A stretch of 11,086 bases of DNA from Fibrobacteres bacterium CG2_30_45_31 (GCA_001873075.1 MNYL01000146.1:1-11086), one strand, 5' to 3'; counted from the first letter of the stretch, positions 1-6,404 are shown. Numbers and translations are program-made. Notes: a model not told the origin generated them from the letters alone.

Positions 1-752
1 GTAAATATAGCCATCCAAGGAGCCTCTCTCTGGAGATACATTTGGGCAAGGTAACGACGAGCCTGTGTATTGTCCGGGTCCATCAAGAGCCCATCTTCCA
101 TCGCATTGATAGCTTTTTGAGTGGAATCCATACTCGCGTAATAATAAGAAATGGTAAAGTTCACTTCGGGACCAGCCGATGCTGTCAGTTGGAGCGCATT
201 ATTCAGTGTTTTGATGGCAAATTCGTAGTCTCCCAATTTTTCGTACACTTCTGCAAGACCAAACCAAGCATCCATGCGATCGGGATTAAGTTCAATAGCT
301 TTTTCAAAGTGCTTTTGAGCAAGGGCGAAATCTCGTCCTTTGAGATAACACTCAGCAAGAGCAAAATGAATGTGGTCGGTTTCTTCGCCAAGTTCCAATG
401 CGCGATTATAAGAGGCAATGGCGAGCCCAGGATCTCCAGAGAGATAATAGATATCGCCTAGCAACATCCATGCTTTGACAAAATCGGGCATGAGTTCAGT
501 GGTGCGGCGGTAGGCGACCATGGCAATATTATTTTTGCCAAGTTGTACGAGAGTATTTCCCAAATTGAACCACGCAAAGGGCTCATATTGGCCTTCACGA
601 ATGGCCGCTCTGTATAGGGGCACCGCTTCTTTAAATTTTCCTTGATCATAAAGTTCGTTGGCTTTTTTTAAAAAATCCTGGGCAAATGCTCCCGAAGAGA
701 AGAGCAGGCATAACGTCAAAAATAGTGGACTACGGAAGACGTTACCGAACAA
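1..752 (-). CDS. Periplasmic TPR-repeat protein of the TonB2-type operon (3' end outside window)
   Basis: Reading down from a TTG at 752 gives 250 uninterrupted codons to the window edge; the C-terminus is missing. Residues 1-24 form a Sec signal peptide (hydrophobic FLTLCLLFSS core, AFA|Q cleavage near 24/25). About six tetratricopeptide repeats follow (roughly 27-60, 57-92, 93-126, 126-158, 160-193, 195-228), with typical motifs such as WFNLGNTLVQLG and AIELNPDRMDAWFGLAEVY. TTG is chosen because AAGGAG lies 7 nt upstream and the reading begins directly with a signal peptide; no in-frame ATG precedes the hydrophobic core. The gene overlaps the 3' end of tonB by 11 nt, so coupled translation is likely. 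A TPR protein follows tonB at the same place in Shewanella and Vibrio TonB2-type clusters. A periplasmic scaffold role is inferred. Confidence is high for the gene and good for the start. Confidence 0.9.
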   Translation of the reverse strand, partial: MFGNVFRSPLFLTLCLLFSSGAFAQDFLKKANELYDQGKFKEAVPLYRAAIREGQYEPFAWFNLGNTLVQLGKNNIAMVAYRRTTELMPDFVKAWMLLGDIYYLSGDPGLAIASYNRALELGEETDHIHFALAECYLKGRDFALAQKHFEKAIELNPDRMDAWFGLAEVYEKLGDYEFAIKTLNNALQLTASAGPEVNFTISYYYASMDSTQKAINAMEDGLLMDPDNTQARRYLAQMYLQREAPWMAIF

Positions 753-1401
753 ACTTAAACTCCTTGGTTGCTTTTTGCGAGACAGGATAGCCACCCAATT
801 TCGCCGGCTCAAATTTCCATTGACGAATAGCCTCTAAAGCTACAGTTTCAAAGCCGTATCCAGGAGGGTCTACAGTAAGAATTTGGGTCTGTGCAACATT
901 ACCATAAACATCAATCACAAGATAAACTTTCACATAACCGGAAATGCCGAGTTTCTTCGCTCGTTCAGGATATTCAGGCTGAACTTCTTTGAGACTTTTA
1001 GCTTCAATATCGACATCACCCGCTTCATAAATAATGTTCCCCATATTTCCCCCACCCACAGAAACACCCACGCCATCACCTGATTCGCTGAGGGAACCCC
1101 TTGCCAGTGACAAATCCATTTGGAAATTCTGTGAACGTGCGTTGCTGTTTACAGGATTTGCCTTAAATTTATTGGGTTGCGAAATTTTGCGAATCAATTT
1201 TTGTGTGTTTTCCCGTTTTTTTTCGTGAACGACCATTTCTACTTCGGTCAATGATTCCGTTTTTACGGTTTGGGGTTTATCATCGGTATTAAAGTAAAGC
1301 ACATTGATGACTGGAACCGCTAAAAAGAAAATTACGTCAATTATCAGTGCTGCAAAGAGCGCAAATGGATAACGAAGTAATGCGAAATAAGTTTCTTTCA
1401 T
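742..1401 (-). CDS. tonB: TonB family energy-transducing protein (TonB2-like)
   Basis: 219 aa. TonB spans the periplasm and passes energy from the ExbB/ExbD channel to outer-membrane TonB-dependent receptors. Residues about 10-37 are a single N-terminal membrane anchor (FALFAALIIDVIFFLAVPV). Residues 40-130 are a polar linker with a Gly/Ser stretch near 102-122 (VGVSVGGGN). Residues about 132-219 are a TonB C-terminal domain with the family marks PEYPERAKKLGISGYVKV, a GNV turn and AIRQWKFEPA. The linker lacks the long Pro-Glu/Pro-Lys run of E. coli TonB, as in shorter TonB2-type proteins. It starts 9 nt after exbD and overlaps the TPR gene at its end. The ATG has only a weak Shine-Dalgarno, fitting coupled translation. 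Family assignment is secure; the cargo receptors are unknown. Confidence 0.93.
   Translation of the reverse strand: MKETYFALLRYPFALFAALIIDVIFFLAVPVINVLYFNTDDKPQTVKTESLTEVEMVVHEKKRENTQKLIRKISQPNKFKANPVNSNARSQNFQMDLSLARGSLSESGDGVGVSVGGGNMGNIIYEAGDVDIEAKSLKEVQPEYPERAKKLGISGYVKVYLVIDVYGNVAQTQILTVDPPGYGFETVALEAIRQWKFEPAKLGGYPVSQKATKEFKFVR
753..765 (-). promoter_or_regulatory. Ribosome binding site fixing the TTG start of the TPR gene
   Basis: On the minus strand AAGGAG (760-765) stands 7 nt before the TTG at 750-752. It lies inside the last codons of tonB. The strong match and spacing are the main reason for choosing TTG. Confidence 0.7.
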
Positions 1402-1410
1402 GGGTTTGAA

Positions 1411-1812
1411 TTATTCTTTTGACGCGGAAATGGAAACTTTTCGAACATGAGCCAAATTACATTCATCAAGTACATCGACAATGCGACCAGAAGGGGCGTC
1501 TCTATCGGAGACGATGATCACAGGCCGATCGGGGGCTTCTACTAGCATCTGGCGCAAAATAGTTTGGAGCGAGGACAAATTTACTTGCGTCTCGTTGATA
1601 TGTACGGTGCCCTCGCGAGTGATGCCAATGAGGATACTTTCTCTCGCGAGTTCTTTCGCAGAACTCGCTTTTGGCTTTGACACATCAATGCCCGTTTCGC
1701 GAGTAAACGTAGAAGTGACAATAAAGAAAATCAACAAAATGAACACCATGTCCATCATGGGCGAAATATCAATAAGGCTCGCTTTGCGCTCACGGTTTCG
1801 AATAAAACTCAT
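1411..1812 (-). CDS. exbD: ExbD/TolR family biopolymer transport protein
   Basis: 133 aa. ExbD is the single-span subunit that sits in the ExbB pore and carries the essential membrane aspartate used in proton-driven TonB energisation. Residues 12-37 hold the signature (IDISPMMDMVFILLIFFIV): Asp21 matches the conserved ExbD/TolR aspartate, after the usual Ser-Pro. A short periplasmic domain follows (about 45-133) with a typical RPVIIVSDRDAP strand-loop and a VLDECNLAHVRKVSIS ending. Length is normal for the family. The ATG overlaps the exbB stop (ATGA, 1809-1812), so translation is coupled. Context with ttpC, exbB and tonB makes ExbD rather than TolR the better name. Confidence 0.94.
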   Translation of the reverse strand: MSFIRNRERKASLIDISPMMDMVFILLIFFIVTSTFTRETGIDVSKPKASSAKELARESILIGITREGTVHINETQVNLSSLQTILRQMLVEAPDRPVIIVSDRDAPSGRIVDVLDECNLAHVRKVSISASKE

Positions 1813-2444
1813 ACAATCTCCCGCGGAAAAATCAGGGTTTCAAAACGGAGTGCTGCGCTCCAGCCATTATTTTCAACGCGTCCAATCGCTGATGTTAAAT
1901 AATTATGCGCAAGCATCAGAGGAAAGGCCACCAAAAGCCCCGCTTGAGTAGTAAGCAGCGCTTCTGAAATGCCATCGGCGAGAAGTACTGGGTTCCCAAA
2001 GCCGAATTGCTGAATGGTTTCAAATGTATGCACCATCCCTGTGACCGTTCCTAAAAGGCCGAGCATAGGAGCAATGGACGCGCAAACAGAAATAATCTTA
2101 AGCGATTTAGAAAATTCGAGGGCCATTTCATGTCGAGCCGCTTCCATCCCATTGCGTACGGCATTTGGCCCCATTTCACGGTATTTAAGGATTGCGTTCA
2201 TCAGTTGTAAGAAAAAACCGTAGCGACGTTTTCTTAAAAATGCGATCGCTTTTTCTTCGCCTTCATTTTTATAAACAATCCAAAATTTATTGAGGGCTTG
2301 ACCACGAGCGAGTCCGAAATAGCAATAACGTTCCACTAACAAAATCCATGCAAACCACCCAATTAAAAAAATAGGGATCATGACCAAGCCACCGCGGGTT
2401 ACAAGGTCTACCACAGCCTCAAAAATGGAAACTTCGTTCATCAT
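1809..2444 (-). CDS. exbB: ExbB, MotA/TolQ/ExbB proton-channel protein
   Basis: 211 aa inner-membrane channel subunit that partners ExbD. Membrane spans lie near 17-40 (LVMIPIFLIGWFAWILLVERY), 117-143 and 157-182. The second carries APMLGLLGTVTGM with Thr133, and the third carries GISEALLTTQAGL with Glu161 and Thr166. By motif alignment these correspond to the functional Thr148, Glu176 and Thr181 of E. coli ExbB, and the Glu-to-Thr distance of five residues is kept. The short N-terminus and lack of a signal peptide separate it from its larger neighbour TtpC. Two ATGs stand in tandem at 2444 and 2441; AAGGGATG upstream could serve either. The gap to ttpC is 7 nt and the end overlaps exbD by 4 nt. 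Confidence 0.94.
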   Translation of the reverse strand: MMNEVSIFEAVVDLVTRGGLVMIPIFLIGWFAWILLVERYCYFGLARGQALNKFWIVYKNEGEEKAIAFLRKRRYGFFLQLMNAILKYREMGPNAVRNGMEAARHEMALEFSKSLKIISVCASIAPMLGLLGTVTGMVHTFETIQQFGFGNPVLLADGISEALLTTQAGLLVAFPLMLAHNYLTSAIGRVENNGWSAALRFETLIFPREIV

Positions 2445-2451
2445 AGAACTA

Positions 2452-3915
2452 TCATCCCTTGATCCATAGGGCGTTGAGCACGGCTAAGCCCGCTTTTTCC
2501 ATCCGGCCAATAATCTTATCTGCTTTATTTCCAAGAAAGGTATGGCATAGTTGGAGAGGAATGGCCACTATAAGGCCCGCTTCCGTTGTGATCAGGGCAA
2601 TAGAGATTCCGCCTGCAAGGAGTTTCGGATCCGAGGTTCCATGCATCGTTATCACTTGAAATAGTTCGATCATGCCCATCACCGTTCCCAAAAGGCCAAG
2701 TAAAGGCGCTGTGGAAGCCATAATGGAAATAGAGGAAAGCCCGCGTTCAATGGCAGGAGTCTCCGCTGCAAAAACTTCTTCAATCGCTTTTTCTGCTTCT
2801 GCGCGGCTTGAATATTTTTTGAGCAATGCCGCTTGAATAACTTTTCCCACAGAACCATGAAGCTTTTTTGCCTTTTTGCGCGCTTCTTCAATTTGATCTG
2901 TTTCGCATAAATTAATGACAGAACGATAACGAATCGTATAAGATTTAATGGATAAAAAGAAAAATCGTTCAATGACTAAAATCAAGCCGAATATCAAGAG
3001 AGCTGCAATTGGCCACATCAAAATACCACCATCATGCATAAAGGCTTTAAGGCGATCGAATAAGCTTTGTTCTGTTTTATTGGCAAGTTCAGAAGATAAA
3101 ACCGTACTCAAAAGAACATCCACTGGAATCATTATCCGTGCGGAATCTTTCGATGATGCAAATGCCGTTTTAAGAGACGCTTTTACTTCAGGTGCTAAGT
3201 TTTCTTGCCAACTATAAACTTGTCCCTTCTCCCCCGCAAGCGGCAACATTAAAGCTACGGGCCCATCGGGTTCTGCCTCTTGCATGGCAAAAATACCACC
3301 CAAGCGCAATTGACTTCCATAGGCTACTTTATTGCCAAAAAGAAGTTCTCCTTTTTTCCACTCAATTTCACGCGTGAATAGAAGTTCTTTTTTGCTAAGG
3401 TCCAATATTTTTTGAGCTACACGGAGCGGATCATCCCGGTAGAGTTCAATCTCTTTCTTAACCCGATTGAAATTTTCCATTCGCTCGGGGATGTGAAATT
3501 GAACGCCCTGATCTCTGTATCTTTGTAAAGGTCCCAATAAATCTTGTTGTGCAGAAAGAGAAAGAAATTCAGAACGAACTTGTTCTGTAGCGGCTTTCAC
3601 TTGTGATAAATCTTCTCGGCCAACGCGAACGTCCTCTTGAAGTCTTGAGCGTTCGACCATTAGAGCATCGACTTTTTCTTTGTTTTCTCGATACTTTTCG
3701 TTAAAAAGTTCACGTTCTTCATTCGCGGCTTCGCGGTCCTCCCAACGCGCGGCCACTGCCATATCACGTTTTTGGCGAGCTTCTTCCAAATCTGCTTTAG
3801 CCGCATTGAGTTCTGCTCGTTTCTTAACTAAATCTTCCCCTGAGTTCGATTGCTGAGCAAAAGACACAGAAACGGAAATTAACGCAATAATGAAACCGTA
3901 ATGGAATTTTTTCAT
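2452..3915 (-). CDS. ttpC: TtpC-like protein: periplasmic coiled coil/DUF3450-like region fused to a MotA/TolQ/ExbB channel domain
   Basis: 487 aa, more than twice the size of ExbB. Residues 1-20 are a signal peptide (IIALISVSVSFA|QQ). Residues about 25-125 are a charged coiled coil. Residues about 138-270 form a mixed domain (FHIPERMENF, YGSQLRLGGIFAM, KGQVYSW) that matches the upstream DUF3450 protein segment by segment. Residues 295-487 are the ExbB module: span near 297-322, then STAPLLGLLGTVMGM (Thr411) and GISIALITTEAGLIVAIP. The position of the ExbB glutamate is Ile439, while Thr444 is kept and Glu445 lies beside it. In Vibrio, TtpC is an additional inner-membrane component needed by the TonB2 system. 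The architecture and gene order fit well. It overlaps the DUF3450 gene by 4 nt (ATGA) and has its own AAGGAG site. Confidence 0.9.
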   Translation of the reverse strand: MKKFHYGFIIALISVSVSFAQQSNSGEDLVKKRAELNAAKADLEEARQKRDMAVAARWEDREAANEERELFNEKYRENKEKVDALMVERSRLQEDVRVGREDLSQVKAATEQVRSEFLSLSAQQDLLGPLQRYRDQGVQFHIPERMENFNRVKKEIELYRDDPLRVAQKILDLSKKELLFTREIEWKKGELLFGNKVAYGSQLRLGGIFAMQEAEPDGPVALMLPLAGEKGQVYSWQENLAPEVKASLKTAFASSKDSARIMIPVDVLLSTVLSSELANKTEQSLFDRLKAFMHDGGILMWPIAALLIFGLILVIERFFFLSIKSYTIRYRSVINLCETDQIEEARKKAKKLHGSVGKVIQAALLKKYSSRAEAEKAIEEVFAAETPAIERGLSSISIMASTAPLLGLLGTVMGMIELFQVITMHGTSDPKLLAGGISIALITTEAGLIVAIPLQLCHTFLGNKADKIIGRMEKAGLAVLNALWIKG

Positions 3916-4721
3916 TTGGTTATCTCCTTCTGAGCAGGGGTCATCGGTTTAGAAATACCTGCAATGGGGATTTCTACAATGTGGGGAGCCGCTTTCCCTT
4001 CAGCGACCTTCATGGCATCTTTGATGTTTGTGCGAAGCATCAACGACTCTCCAACATCGTTCCATGTATATCCTTTTTCAGATTTAGAGAGCCAGAAAAT
4101 GTCGTTGTCATCGGCACTTACGAAAATTGCTGCTACGGCGCCGTATCTAAAGTACTTGCCACCAATGGAACGTCCATCGGGTGCTTTAAGGAATCCTTCC
4201 CAAGTTTCTGTAGTGTAGCCCATACGAATGCGTTCTCCGAGAACCTCTAGTACTCGTCCCAACGCATCATCAGCAGATATGATGCCTTTGCGTAATTGAG
4301 AGGCCGTTTCCCTAATGTTTTCTGCCGATTCCGTGGCTCTATACGGAAAATCAGATTCTAGGAGGGGCGCCAAGGAGTCGATGGTGTTTGCTAGAGACTC
4401 TTGGTATTTTATTTTGCGACTTTCATACCAGCGAGTGGTTCCTACGGCTTTATTGCGTGCAATGGAAAGTCGCACAATTTCTGCGTGCATGGAATCCAAT
4501 TCCGCTTTCAATGCCTGGTTCTGTGAATTTAGAGCAATGACTTTTTTACGGCTAGTTTCAACAAATTCAGCGTGTCGTTTTTTTTCTGCCTCATTGAGAC
4601 TTTTTTCACGAGCTGTTTCTGCTTCCACCGCCTTGATCTGGCGACGTATCCCCTCTACGGTTTCTTGAGCGTATAAAAGGGAGAAAGAAAGACAAAGAAT
4701 ACATAAAAACAAGTTTCTCAT
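3912..4721 (-). CDS. DUF3450 family periplasmic coiled-coil protein, first gene of the TonB2-type operon
   Basis: 269 aa. Residues 1-18 are a signal peptide (FLCILCLSFSLLYA|QE). Residues about 20-120 form a long charged coiled coil. Residues 120-255 are a mixed alpha/beta domain with DFPYRATESAENI, ALGRVLEVLGERI, GGKYFRYGAVAAIFVS and KGYTW. I recognise this as the DUF3450 family that precedes TtpC in Vibrio and Shewanella TonB2-type clusters. No biochemical role is visible; periplasmic pairing with the similar N-terminal half of TtpC is an inference. The start is the only ATG giving a whole signal peptide, yet it has no Shine-Dalgarno, and a -10-like element lies 7 nt upstream, so a leaderless mRNA is possible. 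The end overlaps ttpC by 4 nt. Confidence 0.87.
   Translation of the reverse strand: MRNLFLCILCLSFSLLYAQETVEGIRRQIKAVEAETAREKSLNEAEKKRHAEFVETSRKKVIALNSQNQALKAELDSMHAEIVRLSIARNKAVGTTRWYESRKIKYQESLANTIDSLAPLLESDFPYRATESAENIRETASQLRKGIISADDALGRVLEVLGERIRMGYTTETWEGFLKAPDGRSIGGKYFRYGAVAAIFVSADDNDIFWLSKSEKGYTWNDVGESLMLRTNIKDAMKVAEGKAAPHIVEIPIAGISKPMTPAQKEITK
3924..3929 (-). promoter_or_regulatory. Ribosome binding site of ttpC
   Basis: AAGGAG on the minus strand, 8 nt before the ATG at 3913-3915 and inside the end of the DUF3450 gene. It supports this start and shows that ttpC can recruit ribosomes itself despite the ATGA overlap. Confidence 0.6.
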
Positions 4722-4726
4722 GTACG

Positions 4727-4734
4727 CAAAAATA
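4727..4734 (-). promoter_or_regulatory. Possible -10 element of the ttp/tonB operon
   Basis: The minus strand reads TATTTTTG, then CGTAC, then the ATG of the DUF3450 gene. The hexamer TATTTT (4729-4734) resembles a sigma70 -10, and the octamer also fits the Bacteroidetes-type TAnnTTTG pattern. I find no convincing -35. The same sequence context precedes the ATG at 9340. The element overlaps the U-rich tail of the adjacent hairpin. Confidence 0.4.
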
Positions 4735-4739
4735 CAAAG

Positions 4740-4764
4740 AACCTCTAAGAAAAACTTAGAGGCT
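4740..4764 (-). terminator. Hairpin with U-rich tail between the ankyrin gene and the ttp/tonB operon
   Basis: Arms CCTCTAAG (4742-4749) and CTTAGAGG (4755-4762) are perfectly complementary around a 5-nt loop; a wobble and an A-T pair extend the stem to about 10 bp (4740-4764). Read on the minus strand the stem is followed by TTCTTTGTATTTTT, as expected for an intrinsic terminator. It ends about 20 nt before the DUF3450 ATG, so it could instead be an attenuator if the operon is transcribed from further upstream. Confidence 0.55.
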
Positions 4765-4779
4765 CCTCGCTAATTTTGC

Positions 4780-4800
4780 AAAAATTGAGTAGAAACTCAA
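4780..4800 (-). terminator. Small hairpin plus T-run after the ankyrin gene
   Basis: On the minus strand TTGAGT-TTCT-ACTCAA (4785-4800) forms a perfect 6-bp stem followed directly by a T-rich run, 6 nt after the ankyrin stop codon. The stem is short and AT-rich, so it is probably a weak terminator working together with the stronger hairpin at 4740-4764. Confidence 0.45.
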
Positions 4801-4806
4801 GAACGC

Positions 4807-5541
4807 TTAGTGACCAAACTCTTTTGTGTATGCTGCAGTATTTCTTGCACCATGTTTCTTGAGTAGAGTAATAATTCGAGTGTAACCTTCGTTCTTAGCC
4901 CAATCCAAAACGGAGTAGCCTTGGCCGCAAGTCACATTCAGATCAACGTTTTTAGAAATGAGATAGTTTACCACATCGTAGTGTCCACCCTTGACCGCAA
5001 GATGAATCGGATAGTAGGTATCTGCACCCCTGATTTCGAGAGGGGCACCCGCATCGCCGAGGATCTGGATGATCTCAAGATTGCCAAGTTTGGCTGCAAG
5101 ATTTACAGAAGAAGAAGCCTTTTCGATCACTCCTTTTTCTTGCATCTTCGCAACGAGGAACTTCACAATATCTTTGTGTCCCATAGCGATGGCATCGTCC
5201 AAAGGCGTCTCTCCCTTACTATTTGCTAAATCAATTTTAGCACCATGATTTACAAGGTACTCCAGCATGTTCAATTTTCCCTTGTTCACTACAATGGCAA
5301 CGGCATTGTTGCCGTTAGCATCTGGGGAATCAATTTCGAAAGTCGCTTGGAGGAACAAAGATACCTTGGCTGTATCTTCTGCCAAGACATAAGAGATAAA
5401 CTGATTAGGGGTAAATGCGATTTTTTGGTTGGTGATATACTTACGAACAGACGCAGGGTCATTGGGGTCCATTTTTTCGGAACAGCCAGAAAATATCAAG
5501 GCTAATGCGCAAAATCCAACGCATAATGAAAGTTTCTTCAT
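4807..5541 (-). CDS. Ankyrin-repeat lipoprotein
   Basis: 244 aa from the ATG at 5541. Residues 1-20 are a lipoprotein signal peptide (CVGFCALALIFSGC|SEK) with the lipidated cysteine at 20; Phe at -3 is slightly unusual. Residues about 75-233 hold about five ankyrin repeats: two clear ones at 75-104 (LNMLEYLVNHGAKID) and 108-137 (GETPLDDAIAMGHKDIVKFL), a degenerate one near 143-170, and clear ones at 174-203 (YPIHLAVKGGHYDVVNYLI) and 207-233. Ankyrin repeats bind other proteins; the partner is not visible. A second in-frame ATG at 5556 would add five residues. I prefer 5541 because GGAG lies 9 nt upstream and overlaps the earlier ATG. The gene appears to be its own transcription unit, divergent from the next gene. 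Confidence 0.88.
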   Translation of the reverse strand: MKKLSLCVGFCALALIFSGCSEKMDPNDPASVRKYITNQKIAFTPNQFISYVLAEDTAKVSLFLQATFEIDSPDANGNNAVAIVVNKGKLNMLEYLVNHGAKIDLANSKGETPLDDAIAMGHKDIVKFLVAKMQEKGVIEKASSSVNLAAKLGNLEIIQILGDAGAPLEIRGADTYYPIHLAVKGGHYDVVNYLISKNVDLNVTCGQGYSVLDWAKNEGYTRIITLLKKHGARNTAAYTKEFGH

Positions 5542-5549
5542 TCTGATGA

Positions 5550-5554
5550 TCTCC
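5550..5554 (-). promoter_or_regulatory. Ribosome binding site selecting the inner ATG of the ankyrin lipoprotein
   Basis: GGAGA on the minus strand lies 9 nt before the ATG at 5539-5541. The alternative ATG at 5554-5556 abuts this motif and has no comparable site of its own. Confidence 0.55.
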
Positions 5555-5556
5555 AT

Positions 5557-5642
5557 TTGAAGGTTCTTTAGCAGGAAAGATAAACTTTTTTGTTAGGTTT
5601 TTCCCAGTAAAAAGTCTATTTACACAGAAATTATGGTAGTTT
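5557..5642. other. Divergent intergenic region between the ankyrin lipoprotein and barrel genes
   Basis: About 86 nt of AT-rich DNA separate two outward-facing genes, so promoters for both should lie here. Toward the ankyrin gene, TATCTTTC on the minus strand resembles TAnnTTTG with one mismatch, but no -35 is evident. Toward the barrel gene I see no convincing hexamer pair. No operator-like palindrome stands out. Confidence 0.35.
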
Positions 5643-6404
5643 ATGTCCATGAAGAGCCTAATTTTATTTCTCGCTCTGCCAATTGTATGTTTTGCCAACG
5701 CCGATACCTCTATGGCTGCTCCCGTGAACAGTTCTAATCGCAAGTACGAAGAACAGGTTTCAGTAGGTCCCTATTACGAACGTGGGCATCTCTGTAAGTC
5801 TCATTTTGCCTATGAATATCGCGTTATGGGTCGAAGTTATAATATTGATGTTGATATGACTCCCCTGTATGGAATCCAAGGGACGCTTCCGTTTAATGAA
5901 TGGGTTTCTGGTTATATGGTTGCAGGGTACCAGCATTTGGGTATTCGTTATGCAGATAGAAATCTTGCAGAAGCCTATAAGAATCTAGATAAACTTCAAG
6001 AAGAAAATTTCATAGAGATTCCAATAGATTCTTCTGATATTGCAGGACGTATGCATGCTCATAATATTTTGGTTCAATTAGGTATTGAAGCTGGTTTGCC
6101 CCTTATTGCAAGCTATGACTATCAATTCATGTTCAAAGTTGTCGCTCTGGGTGGATTACTTGCGGGGAGAAGCTTTTTTAGTGAAACGCAATTTTTAAAT
6201 CCTGCTATTTGGGGACACGTTTGGGGTGTTGGCGTGAGACTTTCTTGGTACCGAGTTTCTGTAATTGGTGGAGTTCGAAATACTCATGTCTATTGGCATA
6301 CTTATTTTGAGAAAAAAACAGGAACATTGAAGGATGAAGATTCCTTCATGCTTGATTATGATTCTATGGCACAATCGTTTTTTTCCATCAATTTTGCGCT
6401 ATAA
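5643..6404 (+). CDS. Probable outer-membrane beta-barrel protein of unknown function
   Basis: 253 aa, the only plus-strand gene. Residues 1-20 are a signal peptide (SLILFLALPIVCFANA|DT). The mature part is rich in aromatic residues and glycine, with alternating stretches typical of outer-membrane strands: around 56-72 (AYEYRVMGRSYNIDVDM), 87-102 (WVSGYMVAGYQHLGIRY), 141-175, and 190-220 (VWGVGVRLSWYRVSVIGGV). The C-terminus alternates (SFFSINFAL), although it ends in Leu rather than the usual Phe. I do not recognise a named family. A second ATG at 5649 (MKSLILF) is equally plausible; neither has a clear Shine-Dalgarno. No flanking gene shares its strand. By eye its codons look more AT-rich than those of its neighbours. 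An 8-10 strand barrel is inferred; a soluble periplasmic protein is not excluded. Confidence 0.8.
   Translation: MSMKSLILFLALPIVCFANADTSMAAPVNSSNRKYEEQVSVGPYYERGHLCKSHFAYEYRVMGRSYNIDVDMTPLYGIQGTLPFNEWVSGYMVAGYQHLGIRYADRNLAEAYKNLDKLQEENFIEIPIDSSDIAGRMHAHNILVQLGIEAGLPLIASYDYQFMFKVVALGGLLAGRSFFSETQFLNPAIWGHVWGVGVRLSWYRVSVIGGVRNTHVYWHTYFEKKTGTLKDEDSFMLDYDSMAQSFFSINFAL

Noticed and set aside
42..461. Plus-strand open frame of 139 codons at the window start
   Set aside because: It is the antisense shadow of the TPR gene, which shows clear repeats on the minus strand.
1481..1951. Plus-strand open frame of 156 codons
   Set aside because: It is antisense to exbD and exbB, whose motifs are unmistakable, and its translation shows no domain or signal.
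2679..2972. Minus-strand 97-codon frame inside ttpC
   Set aside because: It is a +1 shadow of the ExbB module of ttpC; the ttpC frame is continuous and there is no sign of a frameshift.
5574..5581. TATCTTTC as -10 of the ankyrin gene
   Set aside because: It has one mismatch to TAnnTTTG and no partner -35 hexamer, so it was kept only as a note in the intergenic entry.
5459..5743. Minus-strand frame spanning the divergent region
   Set aside because: It overlaps both the ankyrin lipoprotein and the barrel gene in other frames and has no recognisable content.
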